Shown here in pieces: positions 1 to 9,324 of a stretch of DNA of 64,000 bases (positions within the stretch are counted from its first letter, which is position 1; the number at the start of each line of letters is the position of its first letter). The notes under the pieces were generated by a model. It saw only the letters and a list, made by a program, of their open reading frames with translations, had not been told where the DNA came from and made no database searches. Location: contig CAJZBQ010000035.1 of the NCBI GenBank assembly GCA_914767885.1, positions 806,001 to 870,000 of the forward strand. The letters run 5' to 3'. The position numbers and the translations under genes were made by a program. The stretch is from Blepharisma stoltei. Lineage: Eukaryota; Ciliophora; Heterotrichea; Heterotrichida; Blepharismidae.

Positions 1-1044
1 TTCAGGGTGATTCTCCTAATAATATTAGTAGCTTTCAGAGAGTTTAATGTCATTTATAGATGATTCAATCACACTGATTGATTATTGTATAATATCCTAA
101 TTATTTTATAAATATTAGTCTTTTTTAAAGTAAAATCAAGTAAAACCTAAATAGGACTTTAGCAGTTTGTGTTAACTTGATATTAATCATAAATATATAA
201 TTGAACATTTTAAAATTAAATTTTATTAATTAAATTATTTATTATCATATAAAATCTTTAAAATTGAGATTTCGCTGATTCCCTATTTAAATTTATTTTA
301 TACTTTAATTATTATAATTTAATCTATTATTTAATTGGGGATCTACTAATAGAATAAGCACAGTATCTTTAAACTTAAGCTATTTTCTTCGATTGCTTTG
401 ATTTAACCAAAAATTCATAATCCATAAAAAATTTAAGATAGCACTTGATAAGCTTTTTTACCAATTGCATAAAATTTTGATTTTAAAAGTAATTGGGAAT
501 ATTTCGCTAATCTTTTTAGTTAGAAATGAATTGAAGAGGAGTCTCTTATAAAAATTTTACCATAATAAAATGCCTATAGTTAGCTTTATAAGCTCAATAA
601 ATGTCTGCTATTTGCAATAAATGCATAAAGATTATTACGATCCTTCCAGATATATAATTTGTAGAGTTTCATAAGCCTTAGCATACTTTTTTGCTAGTTA
701 TGCAGAATTCTCTGTGCTTAACTTTGTTTTGTATTTATTAAGATAAACTATTGATAATTTTATGACTTTTAAATTAATGCTGAAAATTCATAAAACTAAT
801 TTTTAGTAGATTGCCTTTAATCTATAGAAAATATTAGCATGCTCATATAAGAAAATATTTAAGCTCTCTCTAAATTTATTTGCAGCACAAACTTTATATA
901 ATATTAACTTTTTTAATATGATTCTTTTTTCATAAAGACTTATAGTATTATCCTAGCTCTGTAGTTTATTCAAATAAACATAGGATTTCAAAATATCTAA
1001 AATTTAATTTAGCATTAATTAGTTTATTGTAGAAGGTTTATAAA
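1..1044. other. AT-rich stretch without a recognised gene
   Basis: This stretch is strongly AT-rich with stops in all frames even when TGA is read as Trp. I see no IES-like hairpin, no RNA gene and no conserved coding segment. It ends directly upstream of the chitin synthase pseudogene. Confidence 0.6.
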
Positions 1045-2861
1045 ATGGAAAAGGGCAACAGCCTTAGCGGTGAGGAATCCGCAATAGTCATACAAGATGA
1101 GTACGTAAGTGAGCAATCTCAAGTCATACCAACTGAATGGATATCTGGACCACGAGTAGAAGTCAATTCTGAGATGATTTATCAAGTAGTAAAGCTAAAT
1201 AAAGCTCTTGAAACGACTACTCATGAAGGAAAAACTTATAAAGCATTAAAAAGTGTCAATGGCTTATCCTGTGTTGCTCCTGATACACGATTTATCGAGA
1301 ACAGCGTGCTTAAAGATCTAATAGCCTCAGCTAATGGGCCACTGCATTGCGAATTTCTTATTGTAATTACTATGTACAATGAGAAAATTGATGAACTAAA
1401 AAATACTTTAGATGGGGTCAAGTCAAACTTAAAATCCTTTGTTCAAAATGATGTGCAGCCTCAACAATATGCCTGTATAGTAATTATTGATGGTGTGGAA
1501 GCATTTTTTAAAACTTATGACAGCCAGAAAGAATTTTTTATAAAATATTGCAATAAGCAAAACATTTTGGACAGGTTTCCAGAAGCAGGGGGGGATGTGC
1601 GGAATTGCCAAATACCTGAAGGGACTGATGATGATGAGTTCGCCCACTTGTTTATGCAAAAAATCCGAGTTAATAATAAAAATGAACTAGATCTTCAACT
1701 TATTTTTTGTATAAAACAAAAAAATAAGAGGAAATTAAACACCCATTTATGATTCTTCGGAGGCTTTTGCCAGATGATTCAGCCTAAATATGTGATGCTT
1801 CTGGATGTAGGCACTAAACCTCTAGATAACTCTTTATACTATTTATACAAAGCAATGGAAAACGATGTAAGAGTAGCAGGATGCTGCGGAGAAATTGAGC
1901 CAATGTCTGTTGATGGTTTTAATTTAGTAGTTCCTGCTCAAATGGATCTTGGTTTGCATTAATTGACTCAATCAGAAGGTTTCTATCTATTTATAAGACA
2001 AAACACACTTGCTGCAGAAAATTTTTCTTTGGAATCCAGCTGTTTTACTATGTTATTAATGTCGTTTTTTCATGGTTAATTGTTGGATCATTTTTCTTAG
2101 TTTTTGCTGTTACAGTTCACTCGACCTTTCCACAAGATCGAGACGATTTGGTTACATTTGGAAATGCAATTATATTGGTATATGTCGCAATACTTATTAT
2201 CATTTTGCTTATATCATTAGGTGTTGAGCCTAGTAGAGCAAAAGACACAATCAAAGCTATTGCTTGCGTATTGGGAGTTTATATGATTGGTGCTGTCATT
2301 TTTATGATTGCTTTTCTCGTAAATGTCAACTTTTCCAAGCCAATCATAGTTATTTTAGCATTTTGCACTGCTGGAATGTTTACATTAAATGTTTTATTGA
2401 ATAATGCGATTTTGCCAATACTAAGAGGAATAGTTCTGTTCTTGTTTTTAACCCCTACGTATGTGAATATCTTCAACATCTATGCTATTTGCAACATTCA
2501 TGATTGTACTTGGGGAAACCGCCCACAGGAGTTAAATAATGATGAAAGAGAAAGATTAAGCGACTATCAAGCCTTCAGAACTAGATGGCTAGTTATTTGG
2601 GTTTTAACGAATACATTCTTTGCTTACTGCATCAATTTCTTAAATAAGTAAAAAGATTATGGGGCTAATTATATTTATGCAATTGCTATTATTGGAATTA
2701 TACTTCTTGGATTTAGGTTTATTTGTGGCTGCCTATATTTGTTCCAAGAATGCTGTAAAAAGAATATAACTATCTCTTCAAGAAATGATCAAAAGAATGA
2801 AGATGCCAATGGGCAGGGAGCGGAAGCTTTGAGATTAAATGTGAATTCATTCCAGGTTTAA
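1045..2861 (+). pseudogene. Chitin synthase (GT2), internally deleted
   Basis: The N-terminal part carries chitin synthase blocks: VITMYNE, a segment like FCIKQKNKRK, then HLWFFGGFCQ, and LLDVGTKP followed by GCCGEIEPM. The C-terminal part carries NGSWFALIDS, a series of membrane segments and the family signature IYAICNIHDCTWG. Between VVPAQ (about 1938) and NGSWF (about 1945) the catalytic middle of the family (the acceptor ED region and the QRRRW box, over 100 residues) is missing and the two halves are in different frames. A further in-frame TAA at about 2649 interrupts the last membrane region, whose sequence continues to 2861. No TA-bounded insert explains these breaks. I call it a pseudogene; an assembly deletion is the alternative. 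Family identity is secure; inactivity is inferred. Confidence 0.8.
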
Positions 2862-3109
2862 AATCAATTAAGTTTAAATAAGTTTAACTATTTATTACAA
2901 GGTAATTAAAATAAATTAATTTGATTTCCATTCTTTATATTCCTCTTGAAATGCTAATTCTTTTTAGCTTTCTTTATGTTAATAGGCTCACCTTTTTACT
3001 TTTCCTGTTGTAGCTAAAATCTAGATGCAACAATAAATAGGATAATTTGCCTACATTATTTTGATTAAAGTCAAATATTAATGTCACTAGCATTGTATTG
3101 GCACCAAAA

Positions 3110-3245
3110 ATTCATTCTGCTTAATTTAAACATATTACATTTTAAAACATAAATTTTACAAATTAAATAAATATTTGCCTTCCAGATTTTTATAAATTTC
3201 GAACAAAAAATTAGCGAACAAAATTTGTTGTTCGCTCACAGAGGA
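3110..3245. mobile_element. Family A IES remnant
   Basis: The AT-rich core typical of family A (a run like ATTTTAAAACATAAATTTTA, then ATATTTGCCTTCCA) is followed by a tag hairpin, AGCGAACAAAATTTGTTGTTCGCTCAC. The far end and the C-run are not recognisable. It lies directly before the second chitin synthase fragment. Confidence 0.6.
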
Positions 3246-3410
3246 TGGAGTAAGCGACTATAAGGCATTTAGAGCCAGATGATTTTTTTGGTATATTCTG
3301 ATTTGTTTATCTTATTAATTTATTGGTTAAGTCTATGAATATGGTATTAATTATATTGTTTTAATTACCATTATTGAAATTTAATAGATTTATTTGCGGA
3401 TGATAATATT
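3239..3410 (+). pseudogene. Second chitin synthase C-terminal fragment
   Basis: Reading from 3239 gives a segment like VSDYKAFRARW followed by a hydrophobic run and YEYGINYI. This is a decayed copy of the C-terminal part of the upstream pseudogene (SDYQAFRTRW and DYGANYIYA there). Several in-frame TAA and TAG codons are present, so this is a remnant. The similarity fades after about 3410. Confidence 0.65.
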
Positions 3411-3970
3411 TAGTACAAGGATATGGGTATTTTAGGAAAAAATGAATATATAGAAACAATAGAATCCTTGGTGAAAATTAAAGCCAGAGAAAGTTTAATA
3501 ATAGTATTGCATATGCAGAATCAGACTGACATGGATTGATCCAAGTTCAAAATCAGCAGAATACTCGCAATTATCACCCTTTTATATCATTTAGATATAG
3601 CAATCGGACAGAGTAAATGCCTATTTAATTATCTCTTTAATATTATTGATAATATTGACATATGTTTTTTATACTGTGCAAATCCTACACTTTTAAGATC
3701 TAACTTCTGTGTTTCTGGAAACAAAGATAATCTAATAAGTGTTAGGAAGACATTAAATAAATTAAAGTCTTTCAATGGCGATTTTATTAAATTCTGACTA
3801 ATCTTTTATTTGTTTTAGATTCTCATGATCAAAAAGTTATGATTAATCCTCTCATACAAAAATTGTATGAAACTATGATACATTTAAAGAATACCTAGCT
3901 GGCTGGTATTGCATGCATCTATTCTGCATTATTTTAATATGAGCGACTTATATTAATGGAGAAATTTTAA
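3411..3970. other. Intergenic, nothing recognised
   Basis: AT-rich sequence with stops in all frames. It separates the chitin synthase fragments from the coatomer zeta gene, which ends at 3971 on the other strand. Confidence 0.5.
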
Positions 3971-4678
3971 TTATCTCATTAAAGACTTTGATATTGCCTG
4001 TCTTGCATTGGTTATTGCCCTACCTAAAGTTGATTCTTGCTTTTTATTTTTTTGTGGCAAAACTTGCTGTCCTTCTCTCATTGTGACTCTTTCCACAATA
4101 CTCATAGCATCGCAACAGATTATAATCCCATCATCTAAAAACTCATCAATTGCAAGCATCATTAAGTCCATCTCTTCACAAACCCGTTTTTTATCAATTT
4201 CTGTCCTATAAAGCATCTCCAAAGCCTCAGTAATTGCATCTAAAAGTGATGCCATCAGTATTTCATTTTCTTCAAAAGTCGCAAATAAATATATAGCTAT
4301 ATCGTTATAATTTTTAAAAACAACTGAATAAGTTTCCAGCATAAAAATATACCTGTTTGCCAAGAATATCCCACTAAGGAGCATTTTTTGATTCGCATTC
4401 TTAAATTTGGTTAGCCTGAAAATATGGCATGCCAACGAATTTATAATCAGTTATTGTCGGGCAACCAAAAAATGCTCCTTAGTGGGCTATTCTTGGTAAC
4501 TATGTATATCAGCTTCTGTGCCTCTTGTGCTAATTCTTGATGATTTTGAATATAGCTGCTGCTCAAAAAGTTTCTGATTTGAATGGGTTAATAAGGAAGA
4601 TGAAGGGTTATAGTATTTACTAAAAATATTTTGACCTTCGTTATCTAGAACGATTATTCCTTTCATCTGGCATATCAT
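3971..4678 (-). CDS. COPZ: Coatomer subunit zeta
   Basis: Small subunit of the COPI coat (longin-like fold), acting in Golgi-ER vesicle transport. The N-terminal half reads MKGIIVLDNEG...FSKYYN, the canonical start of zeta-COP. The C-terminal half contains VVFKNYNDIAIYLF, EENEILMASLLDAITEAL and MLAIDEFLDDGIIICCD, matching the family block by block. The halves are in different frames, separated by a 159-nt TA-bounded IES (4348-4508). Its removal joins ...RGTEAD to IFMLETYSVV and leaves 183 codons, the usual size for the family. Translation could begin at 4678 (MICQMKG) or the next Met at 4666; I give the longer form. Confidence 0.9.
4348..4508. mobile_element. Family E IES in the coatomer zeta gene
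   Basis: The segment lies between TA at 4348-4349 and TA at 4507-4508. It carries terminal inverted repeats around CCACTAAGGAGCATTTTTTG, with CCAAGAAT and CTATTCTTGG outside them. Removing 159 nt restores the zeta-COP frame. A second family member is at 58750-58894. Confidence 0.85.
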
Positions 4679-5122
4679 TTTGTGAATTATTTATTTTTCT
4701 GACGTATGATTTAGGTAAATGGTGATTGAATTTGTGAAGAAATGGCAGATTAAACTGTAATTTTTTCGAGTCTTTCACTATCAAATCTTTATTTTGTATT
4801 TTAATGACAAGGCTGAATGAATAATTTATATGAGGGAAAAATATAGCGTTCTGATAGAAAGGATTTATTATAGCCAATAAATTCTCAAAAGGATAGAGCG
4901 CAGTTCTGCATCATTAAGTTTTTATTCATGCCATAAATCTTATATGAATAGAGCCCCTATTATTTTTCTGAACTTTATCAATTTATTTTTCTTATTAATA
5001 GTCCTCTGCAATCAAAACACGCATATTTAACTAAAAATGATTTCTATATTTATTAAATATATTAATTTACTTAATTAAATAATCAATCTAACAAAATATC
5101 AAACGAGCCAATATATTGAAAT
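4679..5122. other. Intergenic, nothing recognised
   Basis: AT-rich spacer between two minus-strand genes. A 78-codon open frame here overlaps the zeta-COP start in another frame and has no family features, so I treat it as chance. Confidence 0.5.
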
Positions 5123-5431
5123 TTAATTTCTTTTCAAATTATTTAATATCTCCTTATATCCTCTATTCTCCAATGTTAAAACCGCATTTTCTCTATTCAG
5201 CTCTTCCGCCTTGTTCACAAGTTGCAGTAAAAGCGCGTCTTTATTTGAGTCATTATTTATCATTTCCATCATCATTAGTCTTTCAGTCTGCAGAACTTCT
5301 TGAAACTGCATGAAAAATACCTTAAGAAGTAGCATTTCACTTGTACTGTTTATCAGTTTTCCCAAGCACTCTCCGCTACACTCACAAGCATATGAGCTCT
5401 CAGCAGCTATTTTGTTGTTGAATGTAAACAT
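5123..5431 (-). CDS. Small coiled-coil protein, unknown
   Basis: I do not recognise this 102-codon protein. It has an ATG start, a Cys-containing patch (YACECSGEC) near residue 15, and a C-terminal half rich in Glu, Leu, Asn and Lys with heptad-like spacing that suggests a coiled coil. It has no IES or intron. Its start is only 41 bp from the start of the divergent SDR gene at 5473, so the two probably share a short promoter region. Confidence 0.6.
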   Translation of the reverse strand: MFTFNNKIAAESSYACECSGECLGKLINSTSEMLLLKVFFMQFQEVLQTERLMMMEMINNDSNKDALLLQLVNKAEELNRENAVLTLENRGYKEILNNLKRN

Positions 5432-5472
5432 ATGTAAATATCAAATATTATTGCTCCATTTTTATAATTTTC

Positions 5473-6288
5473 ATGCTTGCTCGTATACCTAGAGATAGTG
5501 TAAGGCCAGCAATTATTGGAGTCTCGTGCTTAGCTGGATTATACCTAACCTATAAGGCTATGTCTTTCATCAAAAGCTTTTACCAAAAAAGCCTCGTCAA
5601 GCCATTAGATTTCATACAAAGATATGGAGCCAAATCCTGGGTCGTGATAACAGAAGGGTCTACAGATTTTGGAAAAAACTGGGCTGAAAAATTTGCATCA
5701 GCTGGTTTTAATATAATTCTTATAGACAAGAGTCCAATTCCAGCAGATTTTAAGGCCAAAATTGAGAAAAATTACAAAGTCAAGCTTGTTACGATCGATG
5801 AAAATTTAGCTGATGAGGAATCAGTTAAGAAAGTTCTAGAGCTTTTTAATAACCAGGCTTATGATATTTCCATTGTGATTGTGAACTCAAAAGAAGTAGA
5901 GTTGGGAAGATTTAAAAGCATAAAAAATGATGAAGGAATAATCGAACCAGGAGCATTTAAGGAAATGGAGAGTGAGAATATCACGAATGTTATACAGACA
6001 AATTTAATTGTCCCTGCATTATTTATTAGAGGGTTGGCTTTAAGATTATTTGGAAGGGACAAAAGATCAGCAGTAATTTTGTGCACTGCAGAGTTTAGTG
6101 GAAAGTTTCCTTATTCAGCAGCTTATAATGCTGTGAAAGGATATAGAAGTGCGCTAGGATTAAGCTTGCAAGAAGAATTAAAAGAAAAAATTGATGTTCT
6201 TGTAGTTAATGCATCAGGATATGACGAGGTAGCTACTGTAAATCAAAGCTACAGACATTTAGGAAGAAGGGTGGAGCCTCCAATCTAA
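5473..6288 (+). CDS. Short-chain dehydrogenase, 3-ketoacyl-CoA reductase-like
   Basis: The 271-residue protein has an N-terminal hydrophobic segment (IIGVSCLAGLYLTYKAMSF) and the layout of microsomal 17-beta-HSD12/let-767-type SDRs, which reduce 3-oxoacyl-CoA in fatty acid elongation at the ER. The catalytic motif is YNAVK (Y-x3-K). The cofactor-binding glycine motif is divergent (TEGSTDFGKN rather than TGxxxGIG) and the usual NNAG is replaced by NSKEVE. It is continuous, with no IES. Family assignment is good; substrate, and perhaps activity, is uncertain because of the altered motifs. Confidence 0.75.
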   Translation: MLARIPRDSVRPAIIGVSCLAGLYLTYKAMSFIKSFYQKSLVKPLDFIQRYGAKSWVVITEGSTDFGKNWAEKFASAGFNIILIDKSPIPADFKAKIEKNYKVKLVTIDENLADEESVKKVLELFNNQAYDISIVIVNSKEVELGRFKSIKNDEGIIEPGAFKEMESENITNVIQTNLIVPALFIRGLALRLFGRDKRSAVILCTAEFSGKFPYSAAYNAVKGYRSALGLSLQEELKEKIDVLVVNASGYDEVATVNQSYRHLGRRVEPPI

Positions 6289-6390
6289 TGAATTAGTAAT
6301 CGAAACATAATTTATTGAAAATTATTTTTTCATAGAAATTCTACCAAAATTGTTTTTAAAGATTTTTATATATGTAATCTATATTTTTTC

Positions 6391-6714
6391 CTATAAAGAC
6401 CGATAAATTAGTTGCTCTTTTAGATTTTTAATCGCATCCTCTACAGTAGCAGTCCCAGTTGCTCCCAATTTGCAGGTGGTTTCATCATATCCTATATCCT
6501 TAAGTTCATCATATACCCACTGATTGAATTCCATCCCATAAATAGGCAAAGGATTGATCATTTGACTCCCTGTAGCTTGTATTTCAAACTCTATAGGCAT
6601 TGCTATCAAATATTGTGCGTATTCCCAAGCGTTTTGCCCATCTCCATTATTAATAAGGTTCTGAAGTCCCTGCACATATGCGCAGAGAGTTTGATGATCA
6701 GGTATATTATTCAT
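6391..6714 (-). CDS. Hypothetical protein, 107 aa
   Basis: An ATG-initiated open frame with balanced composition and no membrane segment. It has a Gly/Thr stretch (GATGTATVEDAIKNL) near the C-terminus. I recognise no family. It is followed on the same strand by another small gene 60 bp upstream in its orientation (6775-7023). Confidence 0.55.
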   Translation of the reverse strand: MNNIPDHQTLCAYVQGLQNLINNGDGQNAWEYAQYLIAMPIEFEIQATGSQMINPLPIYGMEFNQWVYDELKDIGYDETTCKLGATGTATVEDAIKNLKEQLIYRSL

Positions 6715-6774
6715 TTTATAAATATTTCACTAATTATCGAACGTTCTTAAGTTAGAGCTCAATAAGGCTGCTCC

Positions 6775-7023
6775 TTACATACTAATATCCTTATCAATCT
6801 CAATTGATGGAAGTGCTTTACTGAGGGTCGTAACCTCACTTCTGCTGATTTCTTTGCCATTTCTGAACTCACGGATCTTGAATCCTGTTTTTCCTGAAGC
6901 TTGCAAAAGATTCCTGCGAGGCCCAGCAGCGAATTTTGTTGTCAAATTGATTGAGTGGCACCACATGCGGTTCCAACTGAGCTTTCCGTAATACCAACCA
7001 AGAATATGATTCACTCCTCCCAT
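6775..7023 (-). CDS. Hypothetical small basic protein, 82 aa
   Basis: The ATG start is followed by MGGVNHILGWYYGKLSWNR and then a Lys/Arg-rich middle. The aromatic N-terminus and basic composition could suit an organellar or ribosome-associated subunit, but this is a guess. No intron or IES is seen. Confidence 0.5.
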   Translation of the reverse strand: MGGVNHILGWYYGKLSWNRMWCHSINLTTKFAAGPRRNLLQASGKTGFKIREFRNGKEISRSEVTTLSKALPSIEIDKDISM

Positions 7024-7151
7024 TTATTTATATAACTTGCTAAGCTGCTGCTTTGATTTCCCAAGCCAGAAAAAGAAATTATCTATTTAAAATTTTGAAA
7101 AGAGTTTAAATAATTCATCATTTGTGTGAAGACAAAATAAATTTTCTTATA

Positions 7152-7919
7152 ATGGACGGACTACTTTCCACATCAAGTCTTCAAAATTCTTTAGAATGTC
7201 CAGTTTGCTTTGAATACCTAGCACCACCTGTATACCAATGCCCCAATGGACACTCAATTTGTTCACGCTGCCACCAGCACGTTCCGACTTGCCCTGAGTG
7301 CAGATCTGATATGTCTCAAAGCTATAGAAACCTAACAATCGAAAAGATCTTAGAAAGCATACAAGTGAAATGCCGATTTCCTGGCTGTGACGTGATTACA
7401 ACCTTATCAGCACGTTCTGCTCATCTTTCAAGCTGCCCTTTCAATCCTTATGTTGAGTGTTTGTATGTGGGTTGCAATATGATAGTGGAAGATTTGCCTT
7501 CCCATTTAAAATCTGTACATAATGTAAAAGAATTCGATATGAGCGACATAAGAGGGGTGAGAGGGTGGAACTCGAAATCTTGAAGGATGGCTGACTGGGG
7601 GTTCAGCATATGGAATTTTAATGGAGAACTTATATTAAATCAGAGCCAAAGCAACAGAGACTTTTTTTATTTATGGGTGTTTGATATCGGAAATACCAGA
7701 AAACGAGTGAAATTAACTGTTGAAAAAGACGGAAAAAAAGTCAGTTTTATACTTGTCACAGCTTCAGCCAGGGGAAGGAGAAAATCAATGCCTTTTCATT
7801 TGAACATCAAAGAAATTGAGAACCACTTTTTGGAAGCTGCTGAAGGGTTGGAAGAAGGATATCAGAGGCTTACTATTCATGTTGAGTTGCTGGTTGATTC
7901 GACGCTAAAACAAGCTTAA
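7152..7919 (+). CDS. SIAH/Sina-type RING E3 ubiquitin ligase
   Basis: Residues 18-60 form a C3HC4 RING (CPVCFEYLAPPVYQCPNGHS, then CSRCHQH and CPECRS). A SIAH-type zinc-finger module follows (CRFPGCDV, CPFNPYVECLYVGCNMIVED), then a C-terminal substrate-binding-like domain. This is the architecture of seven-in-absentia ligases, which ubiquitinate target proteins. One TGA at 7581-7583 must be read as Trp to join the zinc-finger part to the C-terminal part. I chose the first ATG at 7152; the frame is also open further upstream but without an ATG. Total 255 residues, close to the family norm. Confidence 0.85.
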
Positions 7920-8500
7920 ATCGTGGAACTAATATAATCTGTTAATGAGTCGAAAAGAAATTAAAAGATTTATATATTTTTATATTTGATATTCTTTTAT
8001 TTTTTATTGAAATTAAAAACCAGCTTAAGAGTAATGAGAATAAAGCATATCTTTTAAAAGATTTTTTTTCCTCAGAAAGCAGTTTTTTTATGCCGTTGAT
8101 CAATACTTTTTCCTTATCAGACTGTTGATTGTTATTTTTCAATCAAATGCCTGACTAGAAAATTTGCTAACGAAATGGTGCAGAGGAAATTGCTGAAAGA
8201 GGAACTATCGCTTAGAGAAAGATATATAAATTGATCTTCTTATCGATTCCACATTATGAAAGTGCATCTAAGAGATAGCTTCAGAAAACTTATAAAAATT
8301 GGTTCATGAAAGCCCATCACAATTTTTAAATTAATAAATAAATCGTAACATAAATCACAATGAAACATATTAAATTTCAAAAAGTTTTAATTTTTTTCTA
8401 TAGACGTCGATTTACTCTAGTATCATCCACTTTAAATTTTATTTATTATAGTTTTCAATTTCACTATAAACTGAAGTTATATAAAATTTTTCATTAATAA
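7920..8500. other. Intergenic, doubtful 66-codon frame
   Basis: The only open frame (7942-8142, minus) starts with TTG, is rich in Lys and Phe and has no homology I can see. I do not call it a gene. The rest is AT-rich spacer. Confidence 0.5.
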
Positions 8501-9163
8501 ATGAATAAACATAAAAGAGTACCCTCAGCTATCCCACATGTTAAAAAAGAATTCCTCGAGGACGAGCCTGGAAGATTTTTAATATCACAAGGGATAGGGA
8601 AAGAACAAAGTTCTTCTTCTATGAATTCTTCATCAAGCTATGAAGCAGTCCAGCACAATTTTGTTGTACCATTTGACGAGTTTAAACAAAAAACTCTTGA
8701 ATTTCTCAAAAACCAAAGCTCAAAGCCACCAGTCAATATAAAAATCACACCAGCCAATGCTTCATTAAACTCATCATCAAGCGAAAATTCCAGCATTATA
8801 AATCCCCAGCCTGCTTGCCTATTTCCTTTAGGTGAAAAATCTTGTGAGGATTCTTCTGACTCTCAAAAGCGATTTCGAGCTAAAAGCTGCTCAAATCCTC
8901 GAGTTGAGCTCTCTGCAGCTATGAAAAATATACAAGAAAGTCAAACAATCCATCAAAAGAAATTAGAATTCATCAGGAAAGATGTAAAGCAACAACTGCT
9001 GCAGATAGTCATGCAGCTGGATCAATCTGATATAGATACTGATAGAATGCCAGACCCAAGAATATCAGTTGGGTCAACAGAAACGCTAAGTGGGCCTGGA
9101 AGCTCAGTAAATCAATTAGACGAAATGAGCTGGGTAAAACTAGATAACTCCGTTGAGCATTAA
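8501..9163 (+). CDS. Ser-rich protein of unknown function
   Basis: A 220-residue ATG-started frame with several Ser runs (SSSSMNSSSSYE, SLNSSSSENSS), a short acidic patch and a central helical segment rich in Gln and Lys near residues 140-170. Low complexity suggests a largely disordered, possibly phosphorylated protein. No domain is recognised and no IES or intron is present. Confidence 0.6.
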   Translation: MNKHKRVPSAIPHVKKEFLEDEPGRFLISQGIGKEQSSSSMNSSSSYEAVQHNFVVPFDEFKQKTLEFLKNQSSKPPVNIKITPANASLNSSSSENSSIINPQPACLFPLGEKSCEDSSDSQKRFRAKSCSNPRVELSAAMKNIQESQTIHQKKLEFIRKDVKQQLLQIVMQLDQSDIDTDRMPDPRISVGSTETLSGPGSSVNQLDEMSWVKLDNSVEH

Positions 9164-9324
9164 AGAAGGGATAAGTGTGCTGCTTCAATTTAAGCAAAAT
9201 ATATACGTGCTAATTAATATAAATATCGTTGTATTTATGGAAAAACATAAGCAATGTTTATATAAGAAACCATGCTTGAGAAATAAAATAACATATCAAT
9301 AAATGCTAAGCAATTTATTATTGA

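Noticed and set aside
7942-8142. 66-codon minus-strand frame
   Set aside because: TTG start, low complexity, no neighbour or family support.
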